DNA from: Sansalvadorimonas sp965221135
GTDB lineage: Bacteria; Pseudomonadota; Gammaproteobacteria; Pseudomonadales; Endozoicomonadaceae
Assembly (NCBI GenBank): GCA_965221135.1
Contig: CBDCRZ010000003.1
Coordinates: 124,001-188,000, forward strand
Direction: 5' to 3'
Length of the DNA stretch: 64,000 nucleotides
The position numbers were made by a program, and so were the translations under genes. The notes beneath the pieces are model-generated. The model had not been told where the DNA came from. It made no database searches and saw nothing but the letters and a program-made list of their open reading frames with translations. Positions 54,401-63,050 of this stretch are shown here, one piece after another; the first letter of the stretch is position 1; each line of letters opens with the position of its first letter.

Positions 54401-56970
54401 GTTATCAGCTGGCGATGGAAGCCGCATCAGATGGCCTTTGGGACTGGGATCTGGCATCGAACCGCATCTATTACAGCGCCCGCTATCTATTGATTCTGGG
54501 TTATCGGCCCGGTGATATTTCTGAAACCGAGTATGCCTGGCGTGAGCTGATTCATCCGGAAGACAAGGATGAAACTCTGCGCTACCTGACCCGGGTTTTT
54601 GAAATCAGTACCCGGCCATTCCAGCTGGTTTATCGTCTGCGTCGTCGCGGGGGCGATTACGCTACGGTTCGCATGAAAGGCAAGGTGATTAACCGGGATG
54701 CTCAAGGTCTTGCCCTGCGGGCTATCGGCACCATTATTGATATTACCGAGCAGCGAGAGTGGGAGCGGGAGTTGTCTATGGCTCGCTTCTCTCTGGATCG
54801 CAGTGGTGACCAGATTCACTGGTTCCGACAGGATGGTACTCACAAATATGCCAATGAATCCGCAGCTCAGGCATTGGGGTACAGCCGTGAAGAGCTGATG
54901 GAACGCAACATCGTGGACATCAATCAGAGTATGGACTCTCAGGGGTGGGGCGAATTCTGGCTGGAGCTCAAAGAGATGGGGATGTGCACATACGAAACCT
55001 ACCGCCTGCCGCGTCAGGGAGCCCCCTTCCCGGTAGAGATTAACGCCAACTATATGGAGTACGAAGGCGAAGGTTATATGTTTGCCGCCTGTCGTAATAT
55101 CTCAGAACGTAAGGCTCACGAAGAGGCTCTTCATCATGCCAAGGAGCAGGCGGATATGGCCAATGCGGCCAAGAGTGAATTCCTGGCCAATATGAGTCAT
55201 GAAATCCGTACTCCCATGAATGCCATTATAGGTATGAGTCAGTTGGCGCTGGAAACAGACCTGAGTATTTTGCAGCGGGATTATGTCTCCAAGGTGTGTA
55301 ATGCCTCTAAAACCCTGTTGGGCATCATTAATGACATCCTGGATTTCTCCAAAGCTGAAGCCGGCAAGATGAAGCTGGAAACGGTACCGTTCAACCTGAG
55401 TCGCACGTTGGATACTCTCTACGGAATGGTGGCTATTCAGGCAAAAGAAAAAGGTATCGGCTTCGATATTAAAGTGGACGACGATGTACCCATCTGGCTG
55501 GAGGGTGACTCCCTTCGCCTGGGGCAGATACTGTTGAATCTTGTACATAACGCGATCAAGTTTACTGCGGCAGGTTCTGTCCATGTAAATATTCAGCTGG
55601 TCAGGCAGACGGGCCAGAACGTGAAACTGTCGTTTGCGGTCAAGGATACCGGCATTGGTATTGAGGCCGACAAGCTTCCCCTGTTGTTTGCATCTTTCTC
55701 CCAGGTGGATAGCTCCACGACACGAAGGTTTGGTGGTACTGGTCTGGGGCTGGCGATTTCTCAACAGTTAATTCGTCTGATGAATGGCGATATCTGGGTG
55801 GAATCAGAGGCAGGGCAGGGCAGCTGTTTCTTCTTTGAAGTTGAGCTTGGTATTGCCCGGGGCGAAACCCCGGCAGAAGAGAAAGAAGCGATCGGCCCCA
55901 GGTCGCTGGTTCCCGGCCATAATCGCATTCTGCTGGTGGAAGATAATGAAGTGAACCAGCAGGTGGCCCTTGCTCAGCTGAAACGCATGGGAGCCGTGGT
56001 GACCATAGCCGACAATGGCCGTGAAGCTCTTGAGAGTATTGCAGAGAATACTTTTGATCTGGTGTTTATGGATATCCAGATGCCCGAAATGGATGGTTAC
56101 ACGGCCGCCCGTGCGATTCGCCAGCTGCCTGACCATGTGGATTTACCAGTGGTTGCTATGACGGCTCACGCTATGGCAGAAGACCGAAACCGGTGTCTGG
56201 CGGCAGGTATGAATGCACATATTACCAAGCCGCTTTTGGTGGAAGACCTGAGAGCTGTGCTCGGGCGTTTCCTGCCCATGGAGGAAGACACTCAATCGCA
56301 AAATGTGCGGTCTTTTATTGGTAATCACAACCTGCCCTCTGAGCTTCCGGGGGTGGATATCAGTCAGGGGCTTCAGCGTTTGCTGGGTGATGAAAACCTG
56401 TATCGCGGCTTACTCTGTCGCTTCTATCGCGAACACAATGACGGGCTGAATCCTATGAAAGTTGCCTTGAAAGATGGTGACTTTGAGCCCCTGCGCTTTA
56501 TGGCTCACAACCTGAAAGGTGTATCTGGTAACCTTGGCGCGTTACAGCTGGAGTCTATCAGTGGCCTGCTTGAAAAGATGGCTGCCAACTGTGTGCAGGG
56601 TGAACTCGAAGATCTGATGTTGCGCTTTGAAAACGAATTCAAGAGGGTTATGGCTGGCCTGAAAACCCTGGTCTCGGAAGAGTCTGCACAGTCACTTTTG
56701 TTGCGCCAGAGTCGTCGTCATACGACGGAGTCAGCGGAACAGTTGTTGAACAAACTGGTGAACCAGTTGCAGGAAGGAGATATCTCCGCCACTGCCACCC
56801 TGGAAGAGCTGGTGCCAGCATTGGAAAACTATGCCTGTGGCCAGCAGCTGTTGAGAGTTCAGGGTTCTGTGGATGATTTTGACTTTGATGCTGCTCTGGA
56901 AGAGCTTAAGACATTGGGAATTAGTCTTGGTTTTGAAAGACATATGCAGGAAGTGTCTGATGAAAGATAA
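51463..56970 (+). CDS. BvgS/EvgS-like hybrid sensor histidine kinase
   Basis: About 1835 aa (residue numbers counted from the GTG at 51430). A signal anchor (about 50-70) is followed by up to three periplasmic solute-binding-like (SBP_bac_3) domains at about 75-300, 300-520 and 535-770, one transmembrane helix (LIVAIVLILASLLLFIYW), a GAF-like region (815-975) and two PAS domains (985-1230). The kinase has phospho-acceptor H1257 in NMSHEIRTPMN, an ATPase domain with TRRFGGTGLGLAIS, a receiver with D1548 in VFMDIQMPEMDG, and an Hpt domain with H1693 in MAHNLKGVSG. This is a His-Asp-His phosphorelay. No response-regulator gene is adjacent, so the output partner is elsewhere. GTG 51430 is an alternative start. 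Confidence 0.93.
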   Translation: MPRTEINKLCSFMVSVKRQAASFSRAPLHSVFGYRLFNRRLFAHATLAFLLVFTVSAQAASLKSPPLRVAYTHGLADLVDPENNHTLKVLDYFWEQWGRYFDQPVDQSAYYNEKRAWHAVENHEEDLMVSFCAGESCAGKMPITSVTMTLYRDSTIHRDRPSPGDSIAVWGGELTEAWIRDHHPEWKLKPFSSVDEFLDILSSRKVHWLAGIDMTIDDLLRAKQSEKRFTKVLSPLKKATLAVKVPSQNQALVLSMADFSKLDIAYGMRKSLIRSVDDFLYQPYREKGLLVALDDHSEPLSFINKSGVPEGLFVELWKIWSDKTAIPVNFHMGTEVSNLELLKSGTIDVYSSVSGNDIRQPTVKVLNPVHLMSSIFYYRVDIGPVGGYESLARQRIGVIKGSTQEEFFSQRLPDSIVVPFNTNTNMIRALLEGSIRTFVAESVSITYLLEQSALTHEIKSVNSSLLREEMRPAIMGRRKNLAMALQGGFNSLSPEDLMTQETAWIKQTSKHYFRGPAPSLNLTDSEKAWLAANPIIRVVMETNLPPISFTNPGGQIDGMAMDYLHLIEERLGVRFSIEFSDSWDESRRRLFYKDVDIAPILRMEDAQGQDYMGYSESVQNVPTVIIVRHSDSSINGEQDLNGRRVSILADFNFREYLRSHFRGLKLIEVESAAEGLQQVSLGVSDAYVVNLATASYLIDRLKITNLRVAGDTGFMLKLRFATPKGQPMLNELINKVLKGVSEKERRKIQNHWIRMLDTEVKIPNSLIVAIVLILASLLLFIYWNRRLTREVNERQRVESVLRIRAENDRILSVVTRQFMDYPLDEAVQETLKTLAVYQNALCCWVVLTGEGASDYQVLWQSGLPWGAETCEQLKRITFGDFTSLRDTPLQGNICQVRCGQMKDQGNPEFHQAMISLKADAVIHVPMLLSGQVVGFLAQISETDKTWNADEILLMRRAGELVAISHSRKNAEEALRTSEERYQLAMEAASDGLWDWDLASNRIYYSARYLLILGYRPGDISETEYAWRELIHPEDKDETLRYLTRVFEISTRPFQLVYRLRRRGGDYATVRMKGKVINRDAQGLALRAIGTIIDITEQREWERELSMARFSLDRSGDQIHWFRQDGTHKYANESAAQALGYSREELMERNIVDINQSMDSQGWGEFWLELKEMGMCTYETYRLPRQGAPFPVEINANYMEYEGEGYMFAACRNISERKAHEEALHHAKEQADMANAAKSEFLANMSHEIRTPMNAIIGMSQLALETDLSILQRDYVSKVCNASKTLLGIINDILDFSKAEAGKMKLETVPFNLSRTLDTLYGMVAIQAKEKGIGFDIKVDDDVPIWLEGDSLRLGQILLNLVHNAIKFTAAGSVHVNIQLVRQTGQNVKLSFAVKDTGIGIEADKLPLLFASFSQVDSSTTRRFGGTGLGLAISQQLIRLMNGDIWVESEAGQGSCFFFEVELGIARGETPAEEKEAIGPRSLVPGHNRILLVEDNEVNQQVALAQLKRMGAVVTIADNGREALESIAENTFDLVFMDIQMPEMDGYTAARAIRQLPDHVDLPVVAMTAHAMAEDRNRCLAAGMNAHITKPLLVEDLRAVLGRFLPMEEDTQSQNVRSFIGNHNLPSELPGVDISQGLQRLLGDENLYRGLLCRFYREHNDGLNPMKVALKDGDFEPLRFMAHNLKGVSGNLGALQLESISGLLEKMAANCVQGELEDLMLRFENEFKRVMAGLKTLVSEESAQSLLLRQSRRHTTESAEQLLNKLVNQLQEGDISATATLEELVPALENYACGQQLLRVQGSVDDFDFDAALEELKTLGISLGFERHMQEVSDER

Positions 56971-57000
56971 TCCGGCGTGTCTGGCACAGTCGGCCTGCTG

Positions 57001-57915
57001 TTACATGTGGTCGTAACCGTAACGCTGGAGATAGCTGGTGCTCTCTTCCTTCACATAATCAATAAACAACTGACCGTTGGCGGTGAGTGGTGTATTAGCG
57101 GGTTCAAAGAAGGCGTAATCATGACGCAGGTCGGTTTTTAATGGCACCATGTCCAGCTCATCAGTGCCCAGGTTATGGGCGACCAAAGGATCAGCCACGG
57201 TGACACCCAACCCGGTTGCAACAATGCAGGCAGCCTGGTGCGCTGTGGCGACTTCAGCCTGGAAATAGGGCAGGGGCAGACCGGCGGCTTGGTAGATCTG
57301 CTCCAGGTTTTTTCGCAAAAGAGTTTCCTGCAGCAGGGTGATTATGGGTTCATTGTGCAGGTCTTCCAGGGTCAGCTCTGAACGGTTTGCCAGCCGGTGT
57401 CCGCGGGGCATAAGTACCATAGTGGGCAGCGAGAAAAATGGATGTACCTTGATGGCGGGGTTTTCTGCAGGAAGCCGACCCAGCCCCAGGTGAAACTGAA
57501 AGCCTGCAATCCATCGTTGCAGATAGCGCATGCCCTGTACGTCGATCTTGATATTGAGCTCAGGAGTTTCCTCACACATTCTTTTTACGACCGGTGAGAT
57601 AATATGACGCACCAGTCGGGGTACGGTGACCAGCCGTAATGTGGATTTGCGCCCCTTTCGAATGCTACGGGCAATCTCTGGCAAACCTTCCAAACTGTAA
57701 AGAATGCGTTCGACTTCCCTATAGAACTCCGCGCCTTCATGGGTAGGGCGTAAATTACGCTTTTCACGCGAAAAAAGTTTAAATCCCAACTCTGATTCCA
57801 GTACAGAAATCTGGCGGCTTGCCGCAGATTCACTGATGCATAGCACCTCTGCCGCAGCGGTTAGCGTACCTTTCCCTATAATCATAGAGAAAGTCCGTAG
57901 TGCCTTTATATTCAT
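57001..57915 (-). CDS. LysR-family transcriptional regulator
   Basis: 304 aa from ATG 57915 (a longer frame reaches 57942). The N-terminal winged helix reads LRTFSMIIGKGTLTAAAEVL, then SESAASRQISVLESELGFKLF, and is followed by a periplasmic-binding-like effector domain. It diverges from the dicarboxylate transporter at 58035 with a 119-bp gap, the classical arrangement for LysR control of the neighbouring gene, probably in response to a C4-dicarboxylate (inference). Confidence 0.93.
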   Translation of the reverse strand: MNIKALRTFSMIIGKGTLTAAAEVLCISESAASRQISVLESELGFKLFSREKRNLRPTHEGAEFYREVERILYSLEGLPEIARSIRKGRKSTLRLVTVPRLVRHIISPVVKRMCEETPELNIKIDVQGMRYLQRWIAGFQFHLGLGRLPAENPAIKVHPFFSLPTMVLMPRGHRLANRSELTLEDLHNEPIITLLQETLLRKNLEQIYQAAGLPLPYFQAEVATAHQAACIVATGLGVTVADPLVAHNLGTDELDMVPLKTDLRHDYAFFEPANTPLTANGQLFIDYVKEESTSYLQRYGYDHM

Positions 57916-58034
57916 GGCAGCCTGCTTCGTTGAATGATGCAAAAAGTCGAACTATTAATGAATTCTTTACGATTGTACAAATTTTTTGAAGTGGGAGAAT
58001 TCGCACATTAAAAAATCCATAGGAGCTACCTTCC

Positions 58035-59507
58035 ATGTCAGTTGCCTCGGCTGTCCATGATGGTAATGTAGCCAAAGAACCTCTCTTTGCTGCAAAGATT
58101 ACCCCTCTCATTATTATTCTTGCTCTCTCAACACTTGCCTGGCAGGTAACTCCCCCCGTCGGCCTGGATATGGCCGCTATGCATACGGCCATTCTCTTTA
58201 TTGCGACGATTGCAGCGATTGTCACCAAGGTACTGCCTACAGGTGCTGTTGCTATTCTGTCCATCGCCGCTTACACCATACTTCGCCCAGGTGGTGAAGT
58301 GAGTGGTAAGGCTGCGATCGATGCTGCTATTGGTAATTTCGATAACGCCCTGATCTGGCTTATCGTTATCGCGTTCATGATTGCTCGGGCTTTTACTAAA
58401 ACAGGTTTGGGGCGTCGTATAGCTCTTCTGCTGCTCAGCAAATTTGGTCAGTCCTCCCTGCGTGTGGCTTACTGCCTCGGTGTTGCGGATTACCTGATTG
58501 CTCCTGCTACCCCAAGCAATACCGCACGTACTGCTATTGTGTCGCCTATCGCCGACTCTCTGGCGAAGACCATTAATGAAAAAGACAAAAAGCTTGGCCA
58601 GTTCCTGATCTCCAGTGTCAGCGCTATGAACGATGCGTCTGCTATCGGTTTCCAGACTGGTTTTGCCGGTAACCTGGCTCTGGTTGCTATTGCTGCCAGT
58701 GTTGCTGGTGTCACCCTGACCTTTGCCTCCTGGGCGACTTACCTTCTGGTACCTTCTCTCGTACTGCTGCTGGTCATGCCTTACATTCTGTATAAGGTGA
58801 TCTCCCCCGAGACCAAAGATACTCCGGAAGCGCCGGCTTTTGCCCGTAAAGAACTGTCTAAAATGGGCGCTGTGACCTTTGGCGAGTGGAAGCTGATTGC
58901 AGTCTTCCTGGCTCTGGTTGTTATGTGGGTTGGCGGTTCGGCTCTGGGTTTACACTCGGCATCTGCCGCCTTTATCGGTCTGACTGTACTACTGTTAACC
59001 GGGGTACTGAACTGGAACGATGTGAAAGAAGAGAAGGGTGCATGGGATACCCTGATCTGGTTCTCTGTTCTTATGGGTCTGGCCAGTCAGCTGAAAGCTC
59101 TGGGCTTCACTGGTTGGGTTGGTCACCAGATGTCTGACTTCCTGCAGGTGCATATGGCTGGCGCAAGCCCCACTGTATTTCTGGTAGCGATGATGACCCT
59201 GTACCTGTTCACCGCTTACTTCTTTGCATCCGGTACCGCCAAGGTTGTTGCACTTGGTCCGGTAATTATTGGTGCCCTGATAGCGCTGGGTGTGTCTCCA
59301 CTGATTGCGATTTTGGCCGTAGCTGGTGTAACTAACGTAGGTTGTAACCTGAGCACCTATAGCCACGCCCGTAATCCATTGCTGATGGGGTATGGGTATC
59401 ACACCGACAGTGAATGGATGAAGTTCGGTCTGGTTATCTCCGTTGTAGGTTTCGCCATCTTTATGACTGTCGGTCTGCTGTGGTGGAGCGTAATTCTTCC
59501 TGCCTAA
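58035..59507 (+). CDS. DASS-family anion/dicarboxylate:sodium symporter
   Basis: 490 aa with about twelve hydrophobic segments. The two sodium/substrate signatures of DASS carriers are visible: APATPSNTARTAIVSPIA near residues 155-172 and TNVGCNLSTYSHARNP near 433-448. ATG 58035 follows AGGAG. Such carriers take up succinate, fumarate, malate, citrate or tartrate; the neighbouring frd genes favour a C4-dicarboxylate. It ends 107 bp before frdA, with a hairpin between. Confidence 0.92.
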   Translation: MSVASAVHDGNVAKEPLFAAKITPLIIILALSTLAWQVTPPVGLDMAAMHTAILFIATIAAIVTKVLPTGAVAILSIAAYTILRPGGEVSGKAAIDAAIGNFDNALIWLIVIAFMIARAFTKTGLGRRIALLLLSKFGQSSLRVAYCLGVADYLIAPATPSNTARTAIVSPIADSLAKTINEKDKKLGQFLISSVSAMNDASAIGFQTGFAGNLALVAIAASVAGVTLTFASWATYLLVPSLVLLLVMPYILYKVISPETKDTPEAPAFARKELSKMGAVTFGEWKLIAVFLALVVMWVGGSALGLHSASAAFIGLTVLLLTGVLNWNDVKEEKGAWDTLIWFSVLMGLASQLKALGFTGWVGHQMSDFLQVHMAGASPTVFLVAMMTLYLFTAYFFASGTAKVVALGPVIIGALIALGVSPLIAILAVAGVTNVGCNLSTYSHARNPLLMGYGYHTDSEWMKFGLVISVVGFAIFMTVGLLWWSVILPA

Positions 59508-59562
59508 AACAAGGCAGCTTTCCTGAGAATTACTATCCTGAGTTTTTTCAGTTCCATGTGTT

Positions 59563-59585
59563 CGATTCCCCGATTAGGGGAATCG
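59563..59585 (+). promoter_or_regulatory. Perfect hairpin in the transporter-frdA gap
   Basis: CGATTCCCC (59563-59571) and GGGGAATCG (59577-59585) form a 9-bp stem with a 5-nt loop, 30 bp before frdA. No U-run follows, so it is more likely an mRNA-stabilising or attenuating structure than a terminator. Confidence 0.6.
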
Positions 59586-59614
59586 TTCGCGTACGCGTGT
59601 ATGATGAGGATGTT

Positions 59615-61387
59615 ATGCAGGTTGTAAAAACCGATGTTGTAATCGTAGGAGCAGGTGGTGCCGGTTTGCGCGCTGCTATTGCTGTTGCGGAAAAAGATCC
59701 GTCTCTGAAGATTGCCCTGATCTCCAAGGTGTACCCGATGCGCAGCCACACAGTGGCCGCTGAAGGTGGATCCGCCGGTGTCACTCAATCCCATGACTCT
59801 TTCGAAGCTCACTTTAAGGACACTGTGTCTGGTGGTGACTGGTTGTGCGACCAGGCTGTTGTTGATTACTTTGTTGAAAACTCCACCGAAGAAATGGTGC
59901 GTCTGGAGAACTGGGGTTGCCCATGGTCCCGTAAAGACGACGGTAACGTAAACGTACGACGCTTCGGTGGTATGAAGATCGAACGTACCTGGTTTGCGGC
60001 AGACAAGTCCGGCTTCCACATGCTGCACACTCTGTTCCAGACCAGCATCAAGTACCCGTCCATTGAACGTTTTGACGAATACTTTGCCACTGACCTGATC
60101 GTTGAAGATGGTCGTGCGCAGGGTGTTGTCGCTATCGAAATCGCTACCGGTGAACCTAAGGTGTTCCTTGGCAAGTCTGTGATCTTCGCTACAGGCGGCT
60201 CTGGTCGTACATTCCGTTTCAACACCAACGGCGCCATCGTAACTGGCGATGGCCATGCAATGGCTTACCGTGCCGGTGCAGCCCTGCGTGATATGGAATT
60301 TGTTCAGTACCACCCAACTGGCCTGCCAGGTTCCGGTGTACTGATGACTGAAGGTTGTCGTGGTGAAGGCGGTATCCTGCTGAACAAGGACGGTTACCGT
60401 TACCTGCAGGACTACGGTCTGGGACCAGAAACTCCTGTAGGCGAACCCAAAAACAAGTACATGGAGCTTGGTCCCCGAGACAAACTGTCTCAGGCTTTCT
60501 GGCACGAGCAGCGTAAAGGTCGCACCATTGAAACGCCTCTGGGTGACGCTGTTCACCTGGATCTGCGTCATCTGGGCGAGAAGAAGCTGATGGAACGTCT
60601 GCCTCTGATCTGCTCTCTGGCCAAGAACTACCTGGGTGTTGACCCTGTTCACCAGCCTGTTCCTGTACGTCCAGCGGTGCACTACACCATGGGTGGCATC
60701 CGTGCCGGTCTGGATTGCTCAACGGATATCCCGGGTCTGTTCGCAGCCGGTGAGTGTGCCAGCAACGGCATGCACGGTGCCAATCGTCTGGGTTCCAACT
60801 CCCTGGCCGAGACTGTTGTCTTCGGTAAGGTTGCCGGTGACAGCGCCGCTGACTTTGCTCGCCAGAGCGTTATGTCTGACGAGAAGATCCTGCTGGATCA
60901 GGCGCGCAGCCATCTGGCCCGCATCGAAGCCATGCGTAATGCCAATGGTGATGAGAAGTCTTCCCATATTCGTCACGAAATGGTGCAAACCATGGAGAGA
61001 ACACTGGGCATCTATCGCCTGGGTGAAGAAATGCAGGAGGGTCTGGACAAGATCACTGAACTGCGTGAGCGCGTGAAAAACATCAAGGTTGAAGACAAAA
61101 CTAAAGTCTTTAACACCGAGCTGTTGCTGGCGTTTGAGCTGCAGAACTCTCTGACGATTGCCCAGTCCATGGCTGTTGGCGCCCTGAATCGTAAAGAGTC
61201 CCGTGGTGCACACCAGCGTATCGACGGCTTCGAAACCCGTGATGACGAAAACTACCTGAAGCACACCCTGACATTCTTCAATGGTGATGCCCAGCCTCGC
61301 TTGGATTACGAAAACGTGAACATTACCCGTTACCAGCCGGAAGAGCGTGCCTATGGCGCAGCCGGTGAAAAGGCTGAAGGAAAGTAG
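59615..61387 (+). CDS. frdA: Fumarate reductase flavoprotein subunit
   Basis: 590 aa, E. coli-type FrdA. It reduces fumarate to succinate using covalently bound FAD. The FAD fold VVIVGAGGAGLRAA opens the protein and H45 in MRSHTVAAEGG is the FAD attachment site. WGCPWSR, MKIERTWFAADK, HPTGLPGSG, TEGCRGEGGI and HGANRLGSNSLAE are active-site and fold motifs. The start is set at ATG 59615 after GATGAGGA; the longer frame from 59414 overlaps the transporter. It is first of frdABCD. Confidence 0.97.
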   Translation: MQVVKTDVVIVGAGGAGLRAAIAVAEKDPSLKIALISKVYPMRSHTVAAEGGSAGVTQSHDSFEAHFKDTVSGGDWLCDQAVVDYFVENSTEEMVRLENWGCPWSRKDDGNVNVRRFGGMKIERTWFAADKSGFHMLHTLFQTSIKYPSIERFDEYFATDLIVEDGRAQGVVAIEIATGEPKVFLGKSVIFATGGSGRTFRFNTNGAIVTGDGHAMAYRAGAALRDMEFVQYHPTGLPGSGVLMTEGCRGEGGILLNKDGYRYLQDYGLGPETPVGEPKNKYMELGPRDKLSQAFWHEQRKGRTIETPLGDAVHLDLRHLGEKKLMERLPLICSLAKNYLGVDPVHQPVPVRPAVHYTMGGIRAGLDCSTDIPGLFAAGECASNGMHGANRLGSNSLAETVVFGKVAGDSAADFARQSVMSDEKILLDQARSHLARIEAMRNANGDEKSSHIRHEMVQTMERTLGIYRLGEEMQEGLDKITELRERVKNIKVEDKTKVFNTELLLAFELQNSLTIAQSMAVGALNRKESRGAHQRIDGFETRDDENYLKHTLTFFNGDAQPRLDYENVNITRYQPEERAYGAAGEKAEGK

Positions 61388-61396
61388 GAGCCGGCC

Positions 61397-62182
61397 ATGA
61401 CTCAACAGACAATTACCCTGGAGGTTTTGCGGTATAACCCCGAAGCCGACAATGAGCCATCTTTTGGCTCTTTTGAAATACCCTATCACTCTGACTGGTC
61501 TCTGCTGGACGCACTTGAGTACATCAAGGACGAACAGGATTCCTCTCTGGCGTATCGCTGGTCCTGTCGTATGGCCGTCTGCGGTAGCTGCGGCATGGTC
61601 ATAAACGGCAAGCCACAGTTGGGTTGTGAAACCTTCCTGCGGGATTACTTCCCGGGTGGCATGCGTATTGAACCGCTGAACAACTTCCCGATCGAAAAAG
61701 ACCTGGTGGTTGATGCCTCCAGCTTTATCGAAAAACTGGAGTCAGTGAAGCCTTATGTGATCGAAGCCGTGGATGCTATGTCCACGAAGGAAACCCTGAA
61801 GATTCCTGCGAAGGAAGTAGAAACAGACCGTGCAGTGGTTAAGCAGACACCCGCGGAACTGAGCCTGTTTAAGCAGTTCTCCATGTGCATCAACTGCATG
61901 CTGTGCTACTCCGCATGTCCGCAGATGGGTCTGAACCCAATGTTCACCGGGCCTGCCGCACTGGCTCTGGGTCACCGTTACAACCTGGATAACCACGACG
62001 ATGGCGCTGATCAGCGTGCCGACGTGATTCAGGCCAAAGATGGTGTCTGGTCCTGTACTTTTGTGGGCTACTGTTCCGAAGTTTGCCCGAAGAATGTTGA
62101 TCCGGCTGCGGCCATCAACCAGAACAAAGCTCAGGGTGCCCAGGACTGGGCGTTCTCCCTGCTACCCGGAAAAGGAGCATAA
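61397..62182 (+). CDS. frdB: Fumarate reductase iron-sulfur subunit
   Basis: 261 aa. Cysteines for the [2Fe-2S] cluster are C57, C62, C65 and C77 (SCRMAVCGSCG). The [4Fe-4S] and [3Fe-4S] clusters use C164-x2-C167-x2-C170-x3-C174 and C220, C226, C230 (CTFVGYCSEVCPK). It passes electrons from menaquinol at FrdCD to FrdA. The ribosome site is AGGAG, 9 bp after frdA. Slightly longer than E. coli FrdB (244 aa) through an insert at about residues 115-150. Confidence 0.97.
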   Translation: MTQQTITLEVLRYNPEADNEPSFGSFEIPYHSDWSLLDALEYIKDEQDSSLAYRWSCRMAVCGSCGMVINGKPQLGCETFLRDYFPGGMRIEPLNNFPIEKDLVVDASSFIEKLESVKPYVIEAVDAMSTKETLKIPAKEVETDRAVVKQTPAELSLFKQFSMCINCMLCYSACPQMGLNPMFTGPAALALGHRYNLDNHDDGADQRADVIQAKDGVWSCTFVGYCSEVCPKNVDPAAAINQNKAQGAQDWAFSLLPGKGA

Positions 62183-62184
62183 AC

Positions 62185-62583
62185 GTGAGTCGTCGTCCTT
62201 ATGTGCGTCCCATGCCCCGGACATGGTTTATGGTTAATCCGGCTTATCGGTTCTACATGCTCCGTGAAGCCTCCTGTGTCTTCGATGGTCTGTATGCGGT
62301 AAACCTTTTCTACGGACTGGTTCAGCTGGCTGCAGGTCCTGCGGCCTGGCAGAGCTGGATTGAACTGCAGGGTAACCCGTTGATGATTCTGTTTGCGGTG
62401 GTGACTTTCGGTATGACCATGCTGCACAGTCTGACCTTTATTGGTATGACTCCGCGGGTTATGCCTCAGCAAGTTCGAAAGATGATTGCAGACGACAAGG
62501 TTCGTTTGGCAATGTACGGAGCGTTGCTGGTCATTACTGTTGGCATTGTTGCCATTGCTGCTCTTACAGGAGGTGCTGCATGA
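62185..62583 (+). CDS. frdC: Fumarate reductase membrane anchor subunit C
   Basis: 132 aa with three transmembrane helices, close to E. coli FrdC in length. REASCVFDGLYAVNL and MLHSLTFIGMTPRVMP carry the conserved Glu and His near the quinone site. A GTG start follows AAAAGGAG two bases after the frdB stop. Confidence 0.95.
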   Translation: MSRRPYVRPMPRTWFMVNPAYRFYMLREASCVFDGLYAVNLFYGLVQLAAGPAAWQSWIELQGNPLMILFAVVTFGMTMLHSLTFIGMTPRVMPQQVRKMIADDKVRLAMYGALLVITVGIVAIAALTGGAA

Positions 62584-62930
62584 GCCGTCCACGTCATATA
62601 GAACCTTTGCTGTGGAGCCTGTTCGGTGCAGGTGGTACGACCATTGCCTTCTTCTTCCCGGCCATCATCCTGGTTGTAGGTCTTGGTGTGCCTCTGGGGC
62701 TGATCCCTGCTGAAGCACTGTCGTACGAGAATATTTCTGCTTTCTTCCTGCATAACCTGCTGGGCAAGCTGATTCTGCTGGCTGTGTTGATTCCTGCTTA
62801 CTGGGGCTGCATTCACCGTATTTATCATGGTATGCATGATCTTGGTGTGCATGCTGGAAATGGAACTAAACTTCTTTGCTACGGCGGTGTTCTACTGCTG
62901 AGCCTCGCCACCGTTTACTACGTAATCTAG
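62580..62930 (+). CDS. frdD: Fumarate reductase membrane anchor subunit D
   Basis: 116 aa, three transmembrane helices, opening with PRHIEPLLWSLFGAGG as in E. coli FrdD, and HRIYHGMHDLGVH before the last helix. It overlaps frdC by four bases (ATGA), indicating coupled translation. Confidence 0.95.
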   Translation: MSRPRHIEPLLWSLFGAGGTTIAFFFPAIILVVGLGVPLGLIPAEALSYENISAFFLHNLLGKLILLAVLIPAYWGCIHRIYHGMHDLGVHAGNGTKLLCYGGVLLLSLATVYYVI

Positions 62931-62935
62931 CCTTT

Positions 62936-62965
62936 TTGGGCGATCTTCTTGATCGCCCAACTTTG
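62936..62965 (+). terminator. Terminator-like hairpin after frdABCD
   Basis: TTGGGCGATC (62936-62945) and GATCGCCCAA (62951-62960) form a perfect 10-bp stem with a TTCTT loop. The following CTTTG is a weak U-tract, so some read-through into the lyase gene is possible. Confidence 0.75.
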
Positions 62966-63050
62966 CTGACTGGTTTGTCTTTTCCCTGTTTCTTCTGGCT
63001 TGCGTTCGCAGGTCGGGAGAGCTGTGGATACCATTCAAGGGTATTGCGTG

